A DNA stretch of 64,000 nucleotides, taken from Natrialba chahannaoensis JCM 10990 (GTDB lineage: Archaea > Halobacteriota > Halobacteria > Halobacteriales > Natrialbaceae). The DNA lies in the NCBI RefSeq assembly GCF_000337135.1, contig NZ_AOIN01000035.1, positions 90,868-154,867 on the forward strand, read 5' to 3'. Of the stretch, positions 8,442-17,126 are shown piece by piece. The notes under the pieces are model-generated. The model made no database searches, was not told the DNA's origin, and was given only the letters and a program-made list of their open reading frames with translations. The position numbers and the translations under genes were made by a program. Positions within the stretch are counted from its first letter, which is position 1, and each line of letters opens with the position of its first letter.

Positions 8442-9056
8442 ATGAGCGACGAGTCAATTCCAGTGACGCCGGAACTGCCGGATAGTCCCGTCCACATGCA
8501 GGGCACCGATCACATCACTATCTGGGGGAGCAACGCCGAGGACACGATCGAGTTCTATCGCGATCTGCTCGGGATGCCGCTGGTGCTTCGCCAGCCGAAC
8601 CTCGATGATCCGTCCCAGACACATCTCTTCTTCGATACAGGCGACGGGCGCATCTTGACGTTCTTCGTGAGCGACGACCGTCCCTCTGCCCGCGGCCAGC
8701 GCGGCGGCGTCGGCGCGGTCCACCACCTCTGTTTCAGCGTTGATCCGGACGAGTACGAGGAGACAATGCAGGCACTCGAGGACGCCGGCTACCAGTACAA
8801 CATCTTCGACCGGGGTATCTTCCACTCGATCTACACGCGAGACAACAACGGCCTCGTCATCGAACTCTCAGCCGACAAGTACGAAATTCCGAACGACCGC
8901 CGGGGCGAGATCCTGGCGAAAGCACAGGAGTTACGCGAGGCTGACGGGGCGGAGTACGCCAAGGACGAGCACCTCCGCGGTGCAATCGAGGAACTTGGAC
9001 TCGAGGTCGTCGAGCACGAGTTGCCCGACGCGAGCGCTGGCACCGGTGGGTTGTAA
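8442..9056 (+). CDS. VOC-family ring-cleaving dioxygenase/glyoxalase-like protein (MhqO type)
   Basis: A 204-residue vicinal-oxygen-chelate protein. The metal triad expected for the fold is visible as His24 (TDHITIW), His94/His95 (GAVHHLCFSV) and Glu141 (GLVIELSAD). It lies one base into the next gene (TAATG), a carboxylesterase, so the two are translationally coupled. The same pairing is known from the Bacillus mhq operons, where a VOC dioxygenase and an esterase handle quinones and aromatic electrophiles. The archaeal substrate is unknown, so the detoxification role is inference. Confidence 0.85.
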   Translation: MSDESIPVTPELPDSPVHMQGTDHITIWGSNAEDTIEFYRDLLGMPLVLRQPNLDDPSQTHLFFDTGDGRILTFFVSDDRPSARGQRGGVGAVHHLCFSVDPDEYEETMQALEDAGYQYNIFDRGIFHSIYTRDNNGLVIELSADKYEIPNDRRGEILAKAQELREADGAEYAKDEHLRGAIEELGLEVVEHELPDASAGTGGL

Positions 9057-9811
9057 TGACGCCACCGACAGAGCGCGGGAACGGCGGCGACGGTGGCGAT
9101 GGCGGCGGTGGTAGCGACGGCGGCACCAGTGGCAGCGACGACAGCGACGACAGAATCGACGGTCCACATCAGGGCCAATCGCTCGTAACAGCCGGAACGG
9201 AACTCGAATCTGCCGACGCAGCGATGGTCCTCGTCCACGGCCGCGGAGCGACTGCGCGGAGTATCATCCAGATGGGGAACGAGGTCCATCAGGACGGTCT
9301 CGCGCTTCTCGCACCGCAGGCCCAGCGCAACGAGTGGTATCCGAATTCGTTCCTCGCGCCAGTGGAGTCGAACGAGCCAGGTCGAACGTCGGGGCTGCAG
9401 GCGATTTCGGATGCGATTGAGGCGGCAAACGAGGCTGGCGTGCCGACCGACCGACTCCTGGTGCTCGGCTTCTCGCAGGGGGCCTGCCTCGCGAGCGAGT
9501 ACGTCGCGCGGGACCCGCAGCGCTACGGCGGGCTGGCCGCGCTGAGCGGCGGTCTGATCGGTGATGAGATCGAGGTGACGGACTATCTCGGTGGAGAGAC
9601 GGCCGCTGACCTCGATGGAACCCCAGCCTTCCTCGGCTGCAGCGATGTCGACCCCCACGTTCCCGAAGAGCGCGTCCACGAAACCGCGAGCGTTCTCGAG
9701 GAACTCGACGCCGATGTGGACACCCGCATCTACGAGGGGATGGGCCACGGCGTCAACGAGGATGAACTCGAGACGGTTGCCTCGATGGTCATCACGCTGG
9801 TCGGCGAGTAA
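9056..9811 (+). CDS. Phospholipase/carboxylesterase-family alpha/beta hydrolase (MhqD-like)
   Basis: A 251-residue serine hydrolase of the carboxylesterase 2 family. The catalytic Ser140 sits in GFSQG; Asp198 (SDVDPHVP) and His231 (GMGHGV) complete the triad. The oxyanion region is VLVHGRGA at 58-65. The first 40 residues are a Gly/Ser/Asp-rich disordered extension unlike the rest. The start codon overlaps the stop of the VOC gene by one base, so the two products are made together. Confidence 0.88.
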   Translation: MTPPTERGNGGDGGDGGGGSDGGTSGSDDSDDRIDGPHQGQSLVTAGTELESADAAMVLVHGRGATARSIIQMGNEVHQDGLALLAPQAQRNEWYPNSFLAPVESNEPGRTSGLQAISDAIEAANEAGVPTDRLLVLGFSQGACLASEYVARDPQRYGGLAALSGGLIGDEIEVTDYLGGETAADLDGTPAFLGCSDVDPHVPEERVHETASVLEELDADVDTRIYEGMGHGVNEDELETVASMVITLVGE

Positions 9812-9891
9812 GTCGAGAAACGTATCAGGTGTGGTGACTCTCCGGCTCGTTACAGCCACTTCTTATGGCGCTCTCGGTCCTACGGTTGTGT

Positions 9892-10449
9892 ATGAAAACG
9901 GATCGCTGGCGTGCGAATCGACGGCGGGTACTCGCCGGTATCGGTGGCGCGGCAGCGATTACTACAAGCGCGGGCTGTCTGGGGCTGAGAACGGATCCTG
10001 AGGGAGGCGTGAACGGCTCAGACACGGGTGCTGGCGGGGACGAATCCATAGATGACGACTCGGACCCAGTCACCGAGGCGGCCGAAACGACCGTCACCGA
10101 CACCGACCCAGACACCTGGGTCGACGTTTCGACGATTCGACTCGACGCCTACGTTGGCGGCTGGGTCGGCGTCGAACCAGATCATATCGACCGTGTCGAG
10201 AATCCCACGCTCGTCCTCGTCGAAGGTCAGGAGTACGAGCTCACCTGCGAAAACCAGGATAACGTCAAGCACAACCTCGCGATCCACGACGAATCAGGGG
10301 CAGTCGTCGACGGACTCTCGTCTCCGATCGTCGCGGCACTTGGCGACACCGAGACCCTCCGATTCGAGGTGCATCCCGAGATGGTGACCTATATTTGCGA
10401 GCACCAGCCGGTGATCCAACTCGGCGATATCCTGGTTGTCGACGGTTGA
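9892..10449 (+). CDS. Cupredoxin-like lipoprotein with atypical copper ligands
   Basis: 185 residues from the ATG at 9892, chosen because it places the RRR Tat motif at 10-12 and the lipobox Cys at 29. An acidic spacer (40-75) precedes a cupredoxin-like beta domain. The candidate copper ligands are His127 (VKHNL), Cys169 and His171 (YICEHQP). The Cys-x-His spacing is tighter than in halocyanins, and the usual axial Met is absent (Gln176 near that place). It may be an electron carrier with an altered site or a non-metal relative. It stands as a single gene. Confidence 0.75.
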   Translation: MKTDRWRANRRRVLAGIGGAAAITTSAGCLGLRTDPEGGVNGSDTGAGGDESIDDDSDPVTEAAETTVTDTDPDTWVDVSTIRLDAYVGGWVGVEPDHIDRVENPTLVLVEGQEYELTCENQDNVKHNLAIHDESGAVVDGLSSPIVAALGDTETLRFEVHPEMVTYICEHQPVIQLGDILVVDG

Positions 10450-10551
10450 ACGGGCGTCTCTTTCTCCATCGAAGTATCTCTCCAGCATAACTAGTCTACG
10501 TTCTGAGAACTGGCTAGCACTTCCTTCCTTGGCGGTGTAGGAACCCGGGCA

Positions 10552-11325
10552 ATGACGAACGTACTCGAGAACGAGGTTGCAGTGGTCACCGGCGGCGCGA
10601 GCGGAATCGGTCGTTCGATCGCCCGACGATTTGCAGCGGAAGGGGCAGATATCGTTATCGCAGACATCCAGGATGCGCCCCGCGAGGGTGGTGAGCCGAC
10701 ACACGAACTGATCGACGAGGAGACGGACGCCGAGACGGCCTACGTTGAGTGCGATGTGTCGTCCGTCGACAACCTTGAGAGTGGCGTCGCGGCGGCCGAC
10801 GAGTTCGGTGGTGTGACGGTGATGGTGAACAACGCCGGCATCTTCCACGGAGAGGAGTTCCTCGAGACTGAAGAGGAGGCGTTCGACAGGATGATGAATA
10901 TCAACGTCAAGGGCGTCTACTTCGGTGCGCAGGCGGCCGCACGACGCATGGTCGAGGCCGACGGTGGGAGTATTATCAACCTCTCGTCGGTCGCCGGACT
11001 CGAGGGCGCGGGTGAGTTCGTCACCTACTGCGGGACGAAGGGGGCGGTTCGGTTACTCACGTATTCGATGGCGGCGGTACTCGGCTCCGAGGACGTTCGC
11101 GTGAACGCGATCCATCCGGGTTTGATCGAGACGACGATGACGACCGACGACGTGTCGATCATCGGTTCGGACGACGAGGACGCCTTCCTTGAGGCGATTC
11201 CGTCCAGACGCGCCGGCCAGCCCGACGAAATTGCGGACGCGGCGGTGTACCTCGCGAGTGAGCAGTCGTCGTACGTCACTGGTGAGTCGCTGGTCGTCGA
11301 TGGTGGGATGACCAACACACAATAA
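10552..11325 (+). CDS. Short-chain dehydrogenase/reductase (classical SDR)
   Basis: A 257-residue NAD(P)-dependent oxidoreductase. It has the cofactor motif TGGASGIG at 13-20, NNAG at 93-96, the catalytic Ser145/146, and Tyr159 and Lys163 in YCGTK. An acidic residue at the end of beta2 (IADIQ, Asp38) favours NAD over NADP. The C-terminal YVTGESLVVDGGMT is typical. An insertion of about 15 acidic residues after beta2 (REGGEPTHELIDEETD) is unusual but not disruptive. The substrate cannot be told. The universal-stress gene is convergent 34 bp away. Confidence 0.9.
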   Translation: MTNVLENEVAVVTGGASGIGRSIARRFAAEGADIVIADIQDAPREGGEPTHELIDEETDAETAYVECDVSSVDNLESGVAAADEFGGVTVMVNNAGIFHGEEFLETEEEAFDRMMNINVKGVYFGAQAAARRMVEADGGSIINLSSVAGLEGAGEFVTYCGTKGAVRLLTYSMAAVLGSEDVRVNAIHPGLIETTMTTDDVSIIGSDDEDAFLEAIPSRRAGQPDEIADAAVYLASEQSSYVTGESLVVDGGMTNTQ

Positions 11326-11358
11326 TGCTCGATTCGGTCTCCCTCCGCGCTCATCACG

Positions 11359-11781
11359 CTACCGGACGACCGTCACCGGAACCGGCGCTCGCCGAACGAT
11401 CTTTTCTGCGATGCTGCCGAGGAGCACCCGTGAGACGCCCGAGCGGCCGTGGCTGCCGACGACGATGTGGTCGATGCCGTTCGACTCGTCTTCGGCGAAC
11501 GCGACGACTTCGTTGTCCGGCCGACCGATTGCTGTTTCCGTTCTGAACTCGACATCCTCGTTGCCCGCGAGTTCGGCAATTTCCTCCCGAAGCGTGTCTG
11601 AGACCTCGTCTTGCTTGTTCTTGAGTGCGTCCTGTATGTAGTTGACGCTCGCACCGGTGTAGCCTTCGGCGGCTTCGATGACGCGAAGGAGGACGATTTC
11701 GTCGTCAGCGTGGGTGTTGAACGCGTATTCGACCGCCTGTTGTGCGGACTCCGAGCCGTCGTATGCGACGAGAACTGCCAT
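11359..11781 (-). CDS. Universal stress protein (UspA family)
   Basis: A 140-residue single-domain UspA protein. The N-terminal strand is VLVAYDGSESA; the ATP-binding pattern G-x2-G-x9-G-(S/T) is present in GSHGRSGVSRVLLGS, so nucleotide binding is likely. It would act as a cytoplasmic dimer. A cttatc element at about 11803-11808 lies about 27 bp upstream of the ATG, pointing to a leaderless, separately transcribed gene. Confidence 0.92.
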   Translation of the reverse strand: MAVLVAYDGSESAQQAVEYAFNTHADDEIVLLRVIEAAEGYTGASVNYIQDALKNKQDEVSDTLREEIAELAGNEDVEFRTETAIGRPDNEVVAFAEDESNGIDHIVVGSHGRSGVSRVLLGSIAEKIVRRAPVPVTVVR

Positions 11782-11874
11782 AGTCGCTGTTCTCTTCGCA
11801 GCGGGATAAGCGCGGCTGCTGGTTCTGCCTCAGTAAAAATGGGTCAGTACCGATCCGGACCGATCCGGTCCCGA

Positions 11875-12969
11875 CTACTCCTCGAAACCGTCCTCAAACC
11901 GGAACGTACCGTCTCGCTGCACAACCTCGCCGTCGACTTCGATGTACGAATCCTCGCTCATGTCGACGATCATGTCGACGTGGGTCGCACTCTCGTTTTG
12001 CTCGTTGCCCTCACCGACGGTGTTGTCGTAGGCGCGCCCGACCGCCATGTGGACGGTGTCGCCCATCTTCTCGTCGAAGAGCATGTTGTACGTGAACTGG
12101 TCGATATCGCGATTCATTCCGATACCGAGTTCACCAAGTCGGCGCGCGCCATCGTCGGTGTTGAGGACTTCCGTCAGAATCTCCTCGTTCTTCGCCGCGG
12201 AGTGGGAGACGACCTCGCCGCCTTCGAACTCGAGATAGACGTCCGTGATCTCACGGCCCTGGTGGTACAGCGGCATGTCGAACAGGACTTCGCCTTCGAC
12301 GCTGTCTGGCTGTGGTGCGGTGAAGACCTCGCCGCCGGGGAGGTTGTGCTTACCGTGGTCGTTGATTGTCGGGTTGCCAGCGACAGACATGGTTACGTCG
12401 GTGGTGTCGCCGCTGACGATGCGGACCTCCTCGGCGGGGTCGAGAATCTCGACCATGTTCGCCTGGTGGTCGCGCTGGTCGTCCCAGTCCTTGTTGACGG
12501 CGTCCCAGACGAAGTTCTCGTAGCCCTCGGTGCTCATTTCGGCGAGCTGGGCGTTCGCGGGCGCGGGGAACTGCGTCAGACACCAGCGCGTCGAGAGGCG
12601 CTCGTTCAGGATCGGTCGGCGAGCCTTCCCGTAGGCGGCGCTGATTTCGGGATCGACATCACTAGTCTGCGTGACGTTGTCGCTGGCGCGGATGGCGATG
12701 TAAACGTCCGTGTTCTCGATAAGTGCGAGTTCGTGTTCCGGCGTTTCGAACTCGCCGTCGCTCGCGCGGAGGAACGCGCGCTGCTCGCGCTTGCCGGTGC
12801 GCTGACTCGTCATGACTGGGTTCGCCCCCTTCTCCCCAATGAGTTCATGGAGTGCAACAACGAGGTCCTCAGCGACGGGATGGGCGTCGATGACGACGTT
12901 GTCGCCTTCCTGCAAATCAACCGAGTGATTCGCGATAATTTCGGCGTGGTTACGGATTCGCGGATCCAT
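11875..12969 (-). CDS. Aminopeptidase, M29 (thermophilic metalloprotease) family
   Basis: 364 residues from the ATG at 12967-12969. A longer reading upstream is rejected because it is Arg/Ser-rich and the family starts at MDPRIRNHAEI. Members are two-metal exopeptidases of about 360-410 residues that remove N-terminal amino acids in the cytoplasm. Likely metal ligands are the Glu in GGEVFTAP, the Glu in GELGIGMN, and the His/Tyr/His/Asp set in DTVHMAVGRAY and THVDMIVD, in the order seen in aminopeptidase T. The gene appears monocistronic. Confidence 0.9.
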   Translation of the reverse strand: MDPRIRNHAEIIANHSVDLQEGDNVVIDAHPVAEDLVVALHELIGEKGANPVMTSQRTGKREQRAFLRASDGEFETPEHELALIENTDVYIAIRASDNVTQTSDVDPEISAAYGKARRPILNERLSTRWCLTQFPAPANAQLAEMSTEGYENFVWDAVNKDWDDQRDHQANMVEILDPAEEVRIVSGDTTDVTMSVAGNPTINDHGKHNLPGGEVFTAPQPDSVEGEVLFDMPLYHQGREITDVYLEFEGGEVVSHSAAKNEEILTEVLNTDDGARRLGELGIGMNRDIDQFTYNMLFDEKMGDTVHMAVGRAYDNTVGEGNEQNESATHVDMIVDMSEDSYIEVDGEVVQRDGTFRFEDGFEE

Positions 12970-13108
12970 ACTGGACAAGTATTCGCAGTATTGGGATACA
13001 GTTTTCGAATCGAAACCACAACTCAGCTGCCCGTCAGAATTTCCCCAGCGCACCGGATCGCCCCGGCACAGTCCACCTCGTGCCCGGAGCAGTTCACCAT
13101 TTACCAGC

Positions 13109-13393
13109 TCACCGCCCCGCGCCACCATCCGCCAGGAAAATCCCCAGATAGATCGACGCAAACGCACAGCCAACCCCCGCGGCGAACGCGATGACGAACG
13201 GGGACTCGAGTACAACCTCGCCACCGTCCTCGAGGACCCAGCCGCTGAAGCCGACGGTGAGCAGGGTGATTGCGAGCAGTCGGAGGATGGAGACGAGTTG
13301 GCGGCCGCGTTTGCTCTTGTTCGTGTCTGTGGGTTCGTCCGTGTCCGCGTTCGCGTCCGTATTCGTGTTCGTATTTTTGGTGTCAGTTGGCAC
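13109..13393 (-). CDS. Small two-helix membrane protein
   Basis: 94 residues: an Asn/Thr/Asp-rich cytoplasmic N-terminus (1-30), a basic KRGR border, and two hydrophobic segments (about 34-52 and 64-88). It overlaps the 3' end of the upstream membrane-protein gene by 11 bp, so the two form one transcript and may interact in the membrane. No family recognised. Confidence 0.7.
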   Translation of the reverse strand: MPTDTKNTNTNTDANADTDEPTDTNKSKRGRQLVSILRLLAITLLTVGFSGWVLEDGGEVVLESPFVIAFAAGVGCAFASIYLGIFLADGGAGR

Positions 13394-14435
13394 GGTCGGT
13401 CACCCCATTCGTGTCACTGGTCCTAGTAACGTTTGGCTGAGAGCGAGGTGGAACGCCGCCCGCGCCGCTCGTTCCAGCGTTCTGTTCGTCCATCTCGTCC
13501 AGTTCCTGGCAGAACGAGACGGTCGCAGCCGTCAGCACGAACGAGAGCGGAACCCCCACAATGAGGGCAAGTCCAAAGCCGATCACGGGAACTGTGCTCA
13601 CGAACAGCGAGAGCGGGATGGAGACGATGAGACCAACCACGACATGCCAGAGTGCAAATTTGAAGTAGGGACCGCCGGCAAGAGCGTGCCGGGCGGACTG
13701 GCGAAATGCTTCGATAACTGGTGTGTCGGCGACGACCAACAGGAACGGCGTGGCGTAAAAGAGGTACGCCAGCACGAATATGACGGGAATCGCGAGAAGG
13801 ACGAGCGCAGGACTGACCAGCATCAGTGGGATCGCGAGCAGAAACGCACCGAAGACGAGCAGATGATAGACAAAGAACGGCGGCGTGTACTGTTTCACGA
13901 GCGCTGCTATCGCGACTGGTTCGCCGCGAAGACGTCGGTCCAGTCCGCCGATGTAGCCCGCGGCGATCACCGACGCGATGAGGGCGTAGACGACGAGGAG
14001 CCCGCCAATGATTCCGAGCAGTGAGAGCTCGCCGATTTCGGGTGGAACGACGACCGTTTCGAACGGCGTCTCGATCGTTACGTCGGCACCAGCGGGGCCG
14101 TGGCCAGTAGCTGTGCCTGTTCCAGCACCGGGATGCACCGCACTCGACGCCCCGGTCGTCTCGGCGTCGGGAGCGTCGATGAACGCCCAGAGGTCGAGCA
14201 GCGGGTTCGGTAACGGGAATTTCGCAGAGATAGTAAACCCGTTCTGTGGTGCCATCGTCCGGGCGACTTTCCCGAGTTCGACGAGCGAGAGGGCGAGCGG
14301 AACGAGCATGAACGCCGACAGGGTGTTGAATCGGTCGATAATCCGTGAGACGTGTTCTGTGAAGGTGTGTGGTGTTGTGGTCTTCGACCAGAAAGCGGAG
14401 GGAGGGGAGTCGGACGGGGACGAATCGGGAGCCAT
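13383..14435 (-). CDS. Polytopic membrane protein, unknown function
   Basis: 350 residues from the ATG at 14433-14435; the longer upstream reading is Cys-rich and not convincing. About six or seven transmembrane segments are visible: one near 45-65, then pairs through the middle and C-terminal half, with a Gly/Ala-rich soluble loop (about 90-125). The C-terminal tail is polar, with EELDEMDE-like acidic residues. No transport signature is recognised. It heads a two-gene membrane operon and is divergent from ltaE across about 165 bp. Confidence 0.75.
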   Translation of the reverse strand: MAPDSSPSDSPPSAFWSKTTTPHTFTEHVSRIIDRFNTLSAFMLVPLALSLVELGKVARTMAPQNGFTISAKFPLPNPLLDLWAFIDAPDAETTGASSAVHPGAGTGTATGHGPAGADVTIETPFETVVVPPEIGELSLLGIIGGLLVVYALIASVIAAGYIGGLDRRLRGEPVAIAALVKQYTPPFFVYHLLVFGAFLLAIPLMLVSPALVLLAIPVIFVLAYLFYATPFLLVVADTPVIEAFRQSARHALAGGPYFKFALWHVVVGLIVSIPLSLFVSTVPVIGFGLALIVGVPLSFVLTAATVSFCQELDEMDEQNAGTSGAGGVPPRSQPNVTRTSDTNGVTDRAN

Positions 14436-14601
14436 ATAACCACAACAGATGACTGACACTTCAACGTGTTGTTTGGTGGCCTCCGAGAGCGAGACACAGC
14501 ACTGCAATCACCAATACGGCGTACGGGTGCCCGTATGAGACTGTCTCGCTGACCACCCGCACATGCCAGCGTTCTTTGCCGGCCGCCGGCAACTGCATCA
14601 C

Positions 14602-15615
14602 ATGATCGACTTTCGCTCGGATACCGTTACGAGACCCGACGATCGAATGCGCGAGGCTGCACGGGACGCCGAGGTCGGCGATGATGTCTACCGCGAGGAC
14701 CCAACCGTCGCCGAACTCGAGTCCCGCGTCGCTGCACGGCTCGGCACCGAGGCAGCGATGTACTGCCCGACAGGAACGATGGCAAATCAGATCGCTGGCC
14801 GTGTCCACACCGAGCGTGGGCAGGAACTGCTCGCAGACCGCAAGAGCCACGTCGTGAAGTACGAACTCGGCGGCTTCGCGGACCTCGCTGGATTGCAGGT
14901 GCGGATGCTCGACACCGACCGGGGCGTCCCGACGCCAGAACAGGTCGGGGCTGGCCTCGTCGAGGAGGAACTCCACCGACCCGGAACCGGCCTGCTCTGT
15001 CTCGAGAATACCCACAACGCCCGCGGCGGCCTCGCAATCGATCCCGAGAAGATCGCCGCGGCAGCCGACGTGGCCCACGAGAACGACGTGCCGGTCCACC
15101 TCGACGGCGCGCGTGTGTTCAACGCCGCGACGGCACTTGACGTTCCCGTGACGGAGATCGTCGACCCGGTGGATACCGTCATGGTCTCGCTCTCGAAGGG
15201 ACTCGGCGCACCGGTCGGCTCGATGCTCGCCGGCCCCGAGGCGTTCATCGAGGCAGCCCGCCGCACCCGCAAGCTCCTCGGTGGCGGCATGCGCCAGGCA
15301 GGCATCATCGCCGGGCCGGCACTCTGTGCACTCGAGAACGTTGAGGCACTCGCAACGGATCACGAGAACGCCCGCGCGCTCGCGAACGGATTAGATAAGA
15401 TCGACGGCTTCGACGTGCAAACGCCGGAGACGAACATCGTCCTCGTGGACGTTGCTGGCACTGGACTCGACACTGAAGCCGTACTCGAGTCCTTAGAAGA
15501 ACAGGACGTGCTGGCGACGGTGTTCGGGCCGACAACGGTTCGGTTCTGTACGCACCGCGACGTGTCGGCGGCCGATGTCGAGACGGCACTCGGACGGATC
15601 GAGGCGGCGTTCTGA
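14602..15615 (+). CDS. ltaE: Low-specificity L-threonine aldolase (PLP-dependent)
   Basis: 337 residues from MIDFRSDTVTRP, the family's invariant start, so the ATG at 14602 is preferred over one 39 bp upstream. It cleaves threonine or allo-threonine to glycine and acetaldehyde. Lys199 in SLSKGLGAPVGS is the PLP Schiff-base lysine; HLDGARVFNAA holds the Asp and Arg that contact PLP and the carboxylate; the N-terminal RSDTVT loop binds substrate. It is a single gene. Confidence 0.93.
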   Translation: MIDFRSDTVTRPDDRMREAARDAEVGDDVYREDPTVAELESRVAARLGTEAAMYCPTGTMANQIAGRVHTERGQELLADRKSHVVKYELGGFADLAGLQVRMLDTDRGVPTPEQVGAGLVEEELHRPGTGLLCLENTHNARGGLAIDPEKIAAAADVAHENDVPVHLDGARVFNAATALDVPVTEIVDPVDTVMVSLSKGLGAPVGSMLAGPEAFIEAARRTRKLLGGGMRQAGIIAGPALCALENVEALATDHENARALANGLDKIDGFDVQTPETNIVLVDVAGTGLDTEAVLESLEEQDVLATVFGPTTVRFCTHRDVSAADVETALGRIEAAF

Positions 15616-15721
15616 GCTGGCTCGATCTGATTTTGGGCCGTCACTGACGACGAACGCACCGCTCTCTGTGTCTCTTGCGTTGTAATTCGTGGCTGTTGTG
15701 GGATGGACGCTGTCGCGCTGG

Positions 15722-15850
15722 CTACCGGCCCATGCCATCGCGGAACTCGAGTACCGTCCGCCGAAGCAGCAGGTAGGTGAAGAAGATGAGCGAGAGCAGG
15801 ATTACGACGATAGCGATGATGACGGGGTCGTCAGGGATGAAGCCAAGCAT
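15722..15850 (-). CDS. 42-residue single-pass membrane protein
   Basis: A short frame starting ATG at 15848-15850: an acidic N-terminus (MLGFIPDDPV), one hydrophobic helix of about 22 residues (IIAIVVILLSLIFFTYLLL), then a basic-acidic tail (RRTVLEFRDGMGR). The hydrophobic core and the RR at the cytoplasmic edge follow the positive-inside rule. It fills otherwise empty space between ltaE and the aminotransferase gene. Function unknown. Confidence 0.6.
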   Translation of the reverse strand: MLGFIPDDPVIIAIVVILLSLIFFTYLLLRRTVLEFRDGMGR

Positions 15851-15949
15851 AGGCGCGGGGTACTGCCCGTGTGTCCAAAGTCGTTTCGACGTTCGCCGAG
15901 TTCGAGCGGTCGACGGTCGGTGACAGTGTGGCGACTCAATCGCCGGTAA

Positions 15950-17122
15950 CTACCACCAGCGGTTCTCGACGAGTCGGTCGACCGCCTCGTGAATCGTCTC
16001 CTCGTTTCGCGAGAAAGTGAACCGGACCCAGTCCGAGTCGGCGTCAGGGTCCGTGTAGAAGCTACTGCCCGGGACGGCGGCGACGCCGGCCTCGCGGATC
16101 AGTCGGTAGCAGAACTCGATGTCGTCCTCGTCGGTCGGGTACCGGGTCAGAATATAGTACGCGCCGTCGGGTTTGACCGGGTCGAGGCCCGCTTCCTGGA
16201 GTCCGTCGTAGAGGATGTCTCGTCGCTCTTCGTAGGAATCCGAGAGCTCTTGGTAGTACGATTCGGGTAGCTCGAGCGCTTCCACACCGGCCTTCTGGAA
16301 CGGCGTCGGCGCACAGATGCTCGTGTAGTCGTGGATCTTCCGGAGTTCTTTCGAGAGGTACTCGGGCGCGAGACAGTAGCCGACGCGCCAGCCGGTGACG
16401 CTGAACGTCTTTGACATGCCCGTACAAACGATCGTTCGGTCGGCAAGGTCGCCGACCTCGACCGGGCTGATGTAGTCGTCGGTGTAGACGATGTGCTCGT
16501 AGATCTCGTCGGTGAGAACAATCAGGTCGTGTTCGAAGACGATCTCCTCGATGCGCTCGAGTTCTTCGCGCGTGAACACCTTCCCCGTCGGATTCATCGG
16601 GGTGTTGAGGACGATGATTCGCGCGTTTTCGGCCGCTGCTTCGAGTGCCTCGAAGTCGATGCCGAGGCCGTCGGTAATGTCGATGGGGACGGCGCTCGCG
16701 CCCGCGAACTGGCTCGCCGGAATGTAGCTCTCGTAGACGGGTTCGAAGTAGATGACCTCGTCGCCGGGGCCGGCAAGCGAGAGCATCGTCGACATGATGG
16801 CCTCGCTGGTGCCGCTGGTGATCGTGACCTCGGTTTCAGGGTCGTACTCGACGCCCTTCCACTCGGCGTAGCGCTCGGCGACGGCGTCACGCAGTTCCGG
16901 AAGCCCCCAGGTGATCGTATACTGACTATCGGTCTCGATAGCCTCCTGAGCGGCGGCCTTGATCTCGGGTGGCGTCTCGTCCTCGTCGGGAATTCCCTGA
17001 GAGAGGTTGATTGCGCCGCGGTCGATTGCTTCGCGAGTCATCTCGCGGATGACGGACTCGGCGACGCCCGAGGTTCGGGAACTACCGATCGCATCGCCAT
17101 CGAAATCGGGTGTTCGTGTCAT
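15950..17122 (-). CDS. Class I/II PLP aminotransferase
   Basis: 390 residues from the ATG at 17120-17122, four bases after the speB stop. It is a fold-type I aspartate-aminotransferase-superfamily enzyme of the methionine/kynurenine aminotransferase-like branch. Motifs: INLSQGIPDEDTPP-type N-terminus, NTPMNPTGK, LTDEIYEHIVY (Asp and Tyr to PLP), and SKTFSVTGWRVGY, which carries the Schiff-base Lys (about 235) and the phosphate-binding Arg. Transcription from the speB promoter suggests it handles an amine or amino acid linked to agmatine/arginine breakdown, which is inference. Confidence 0.9.
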   Translation of the reverse strand: MTRTPDFDGDAIGSSRTSGVAESVIREMTREAIDRGAINLSQGIPDEDETPPEIKAAAQEAIETDSQYTITWGLPELRDAVAERYAEWKGVEYDPETEVTITSGTSEAIMSTMLSLAGPGDEVIYFEPVYESYIPASQFAGASAVPIDITDGLGIDFEALEAAAENARIIVLNTPMNPTGKVFTREELERIEEIVFEHDLIVLTDEIYEHIVYTDDYISPVEVGDLADRTIVCTGMSKTFSVTGWRVGYCLAPEYLSKELRKIHDYTSICAPTPFQKAGVEALELPESYYQELSDSYEERRDILYDGLQEAGLDPVKPDGAYYILTRYPTDEDDIEFCYRLIREAGVAAVPGSSFYTDPDADSDWVRFTFSRNEETIHEAVDRLVENRWW

Positions 17123-17126
17123 CGTC

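Noticed and set aside
11611..13194. 527-codon plus-strand frame
   Set aside because: Antisense to UspA and the M29 aminopeptidase; high GC suppresses stop codons in that frame.
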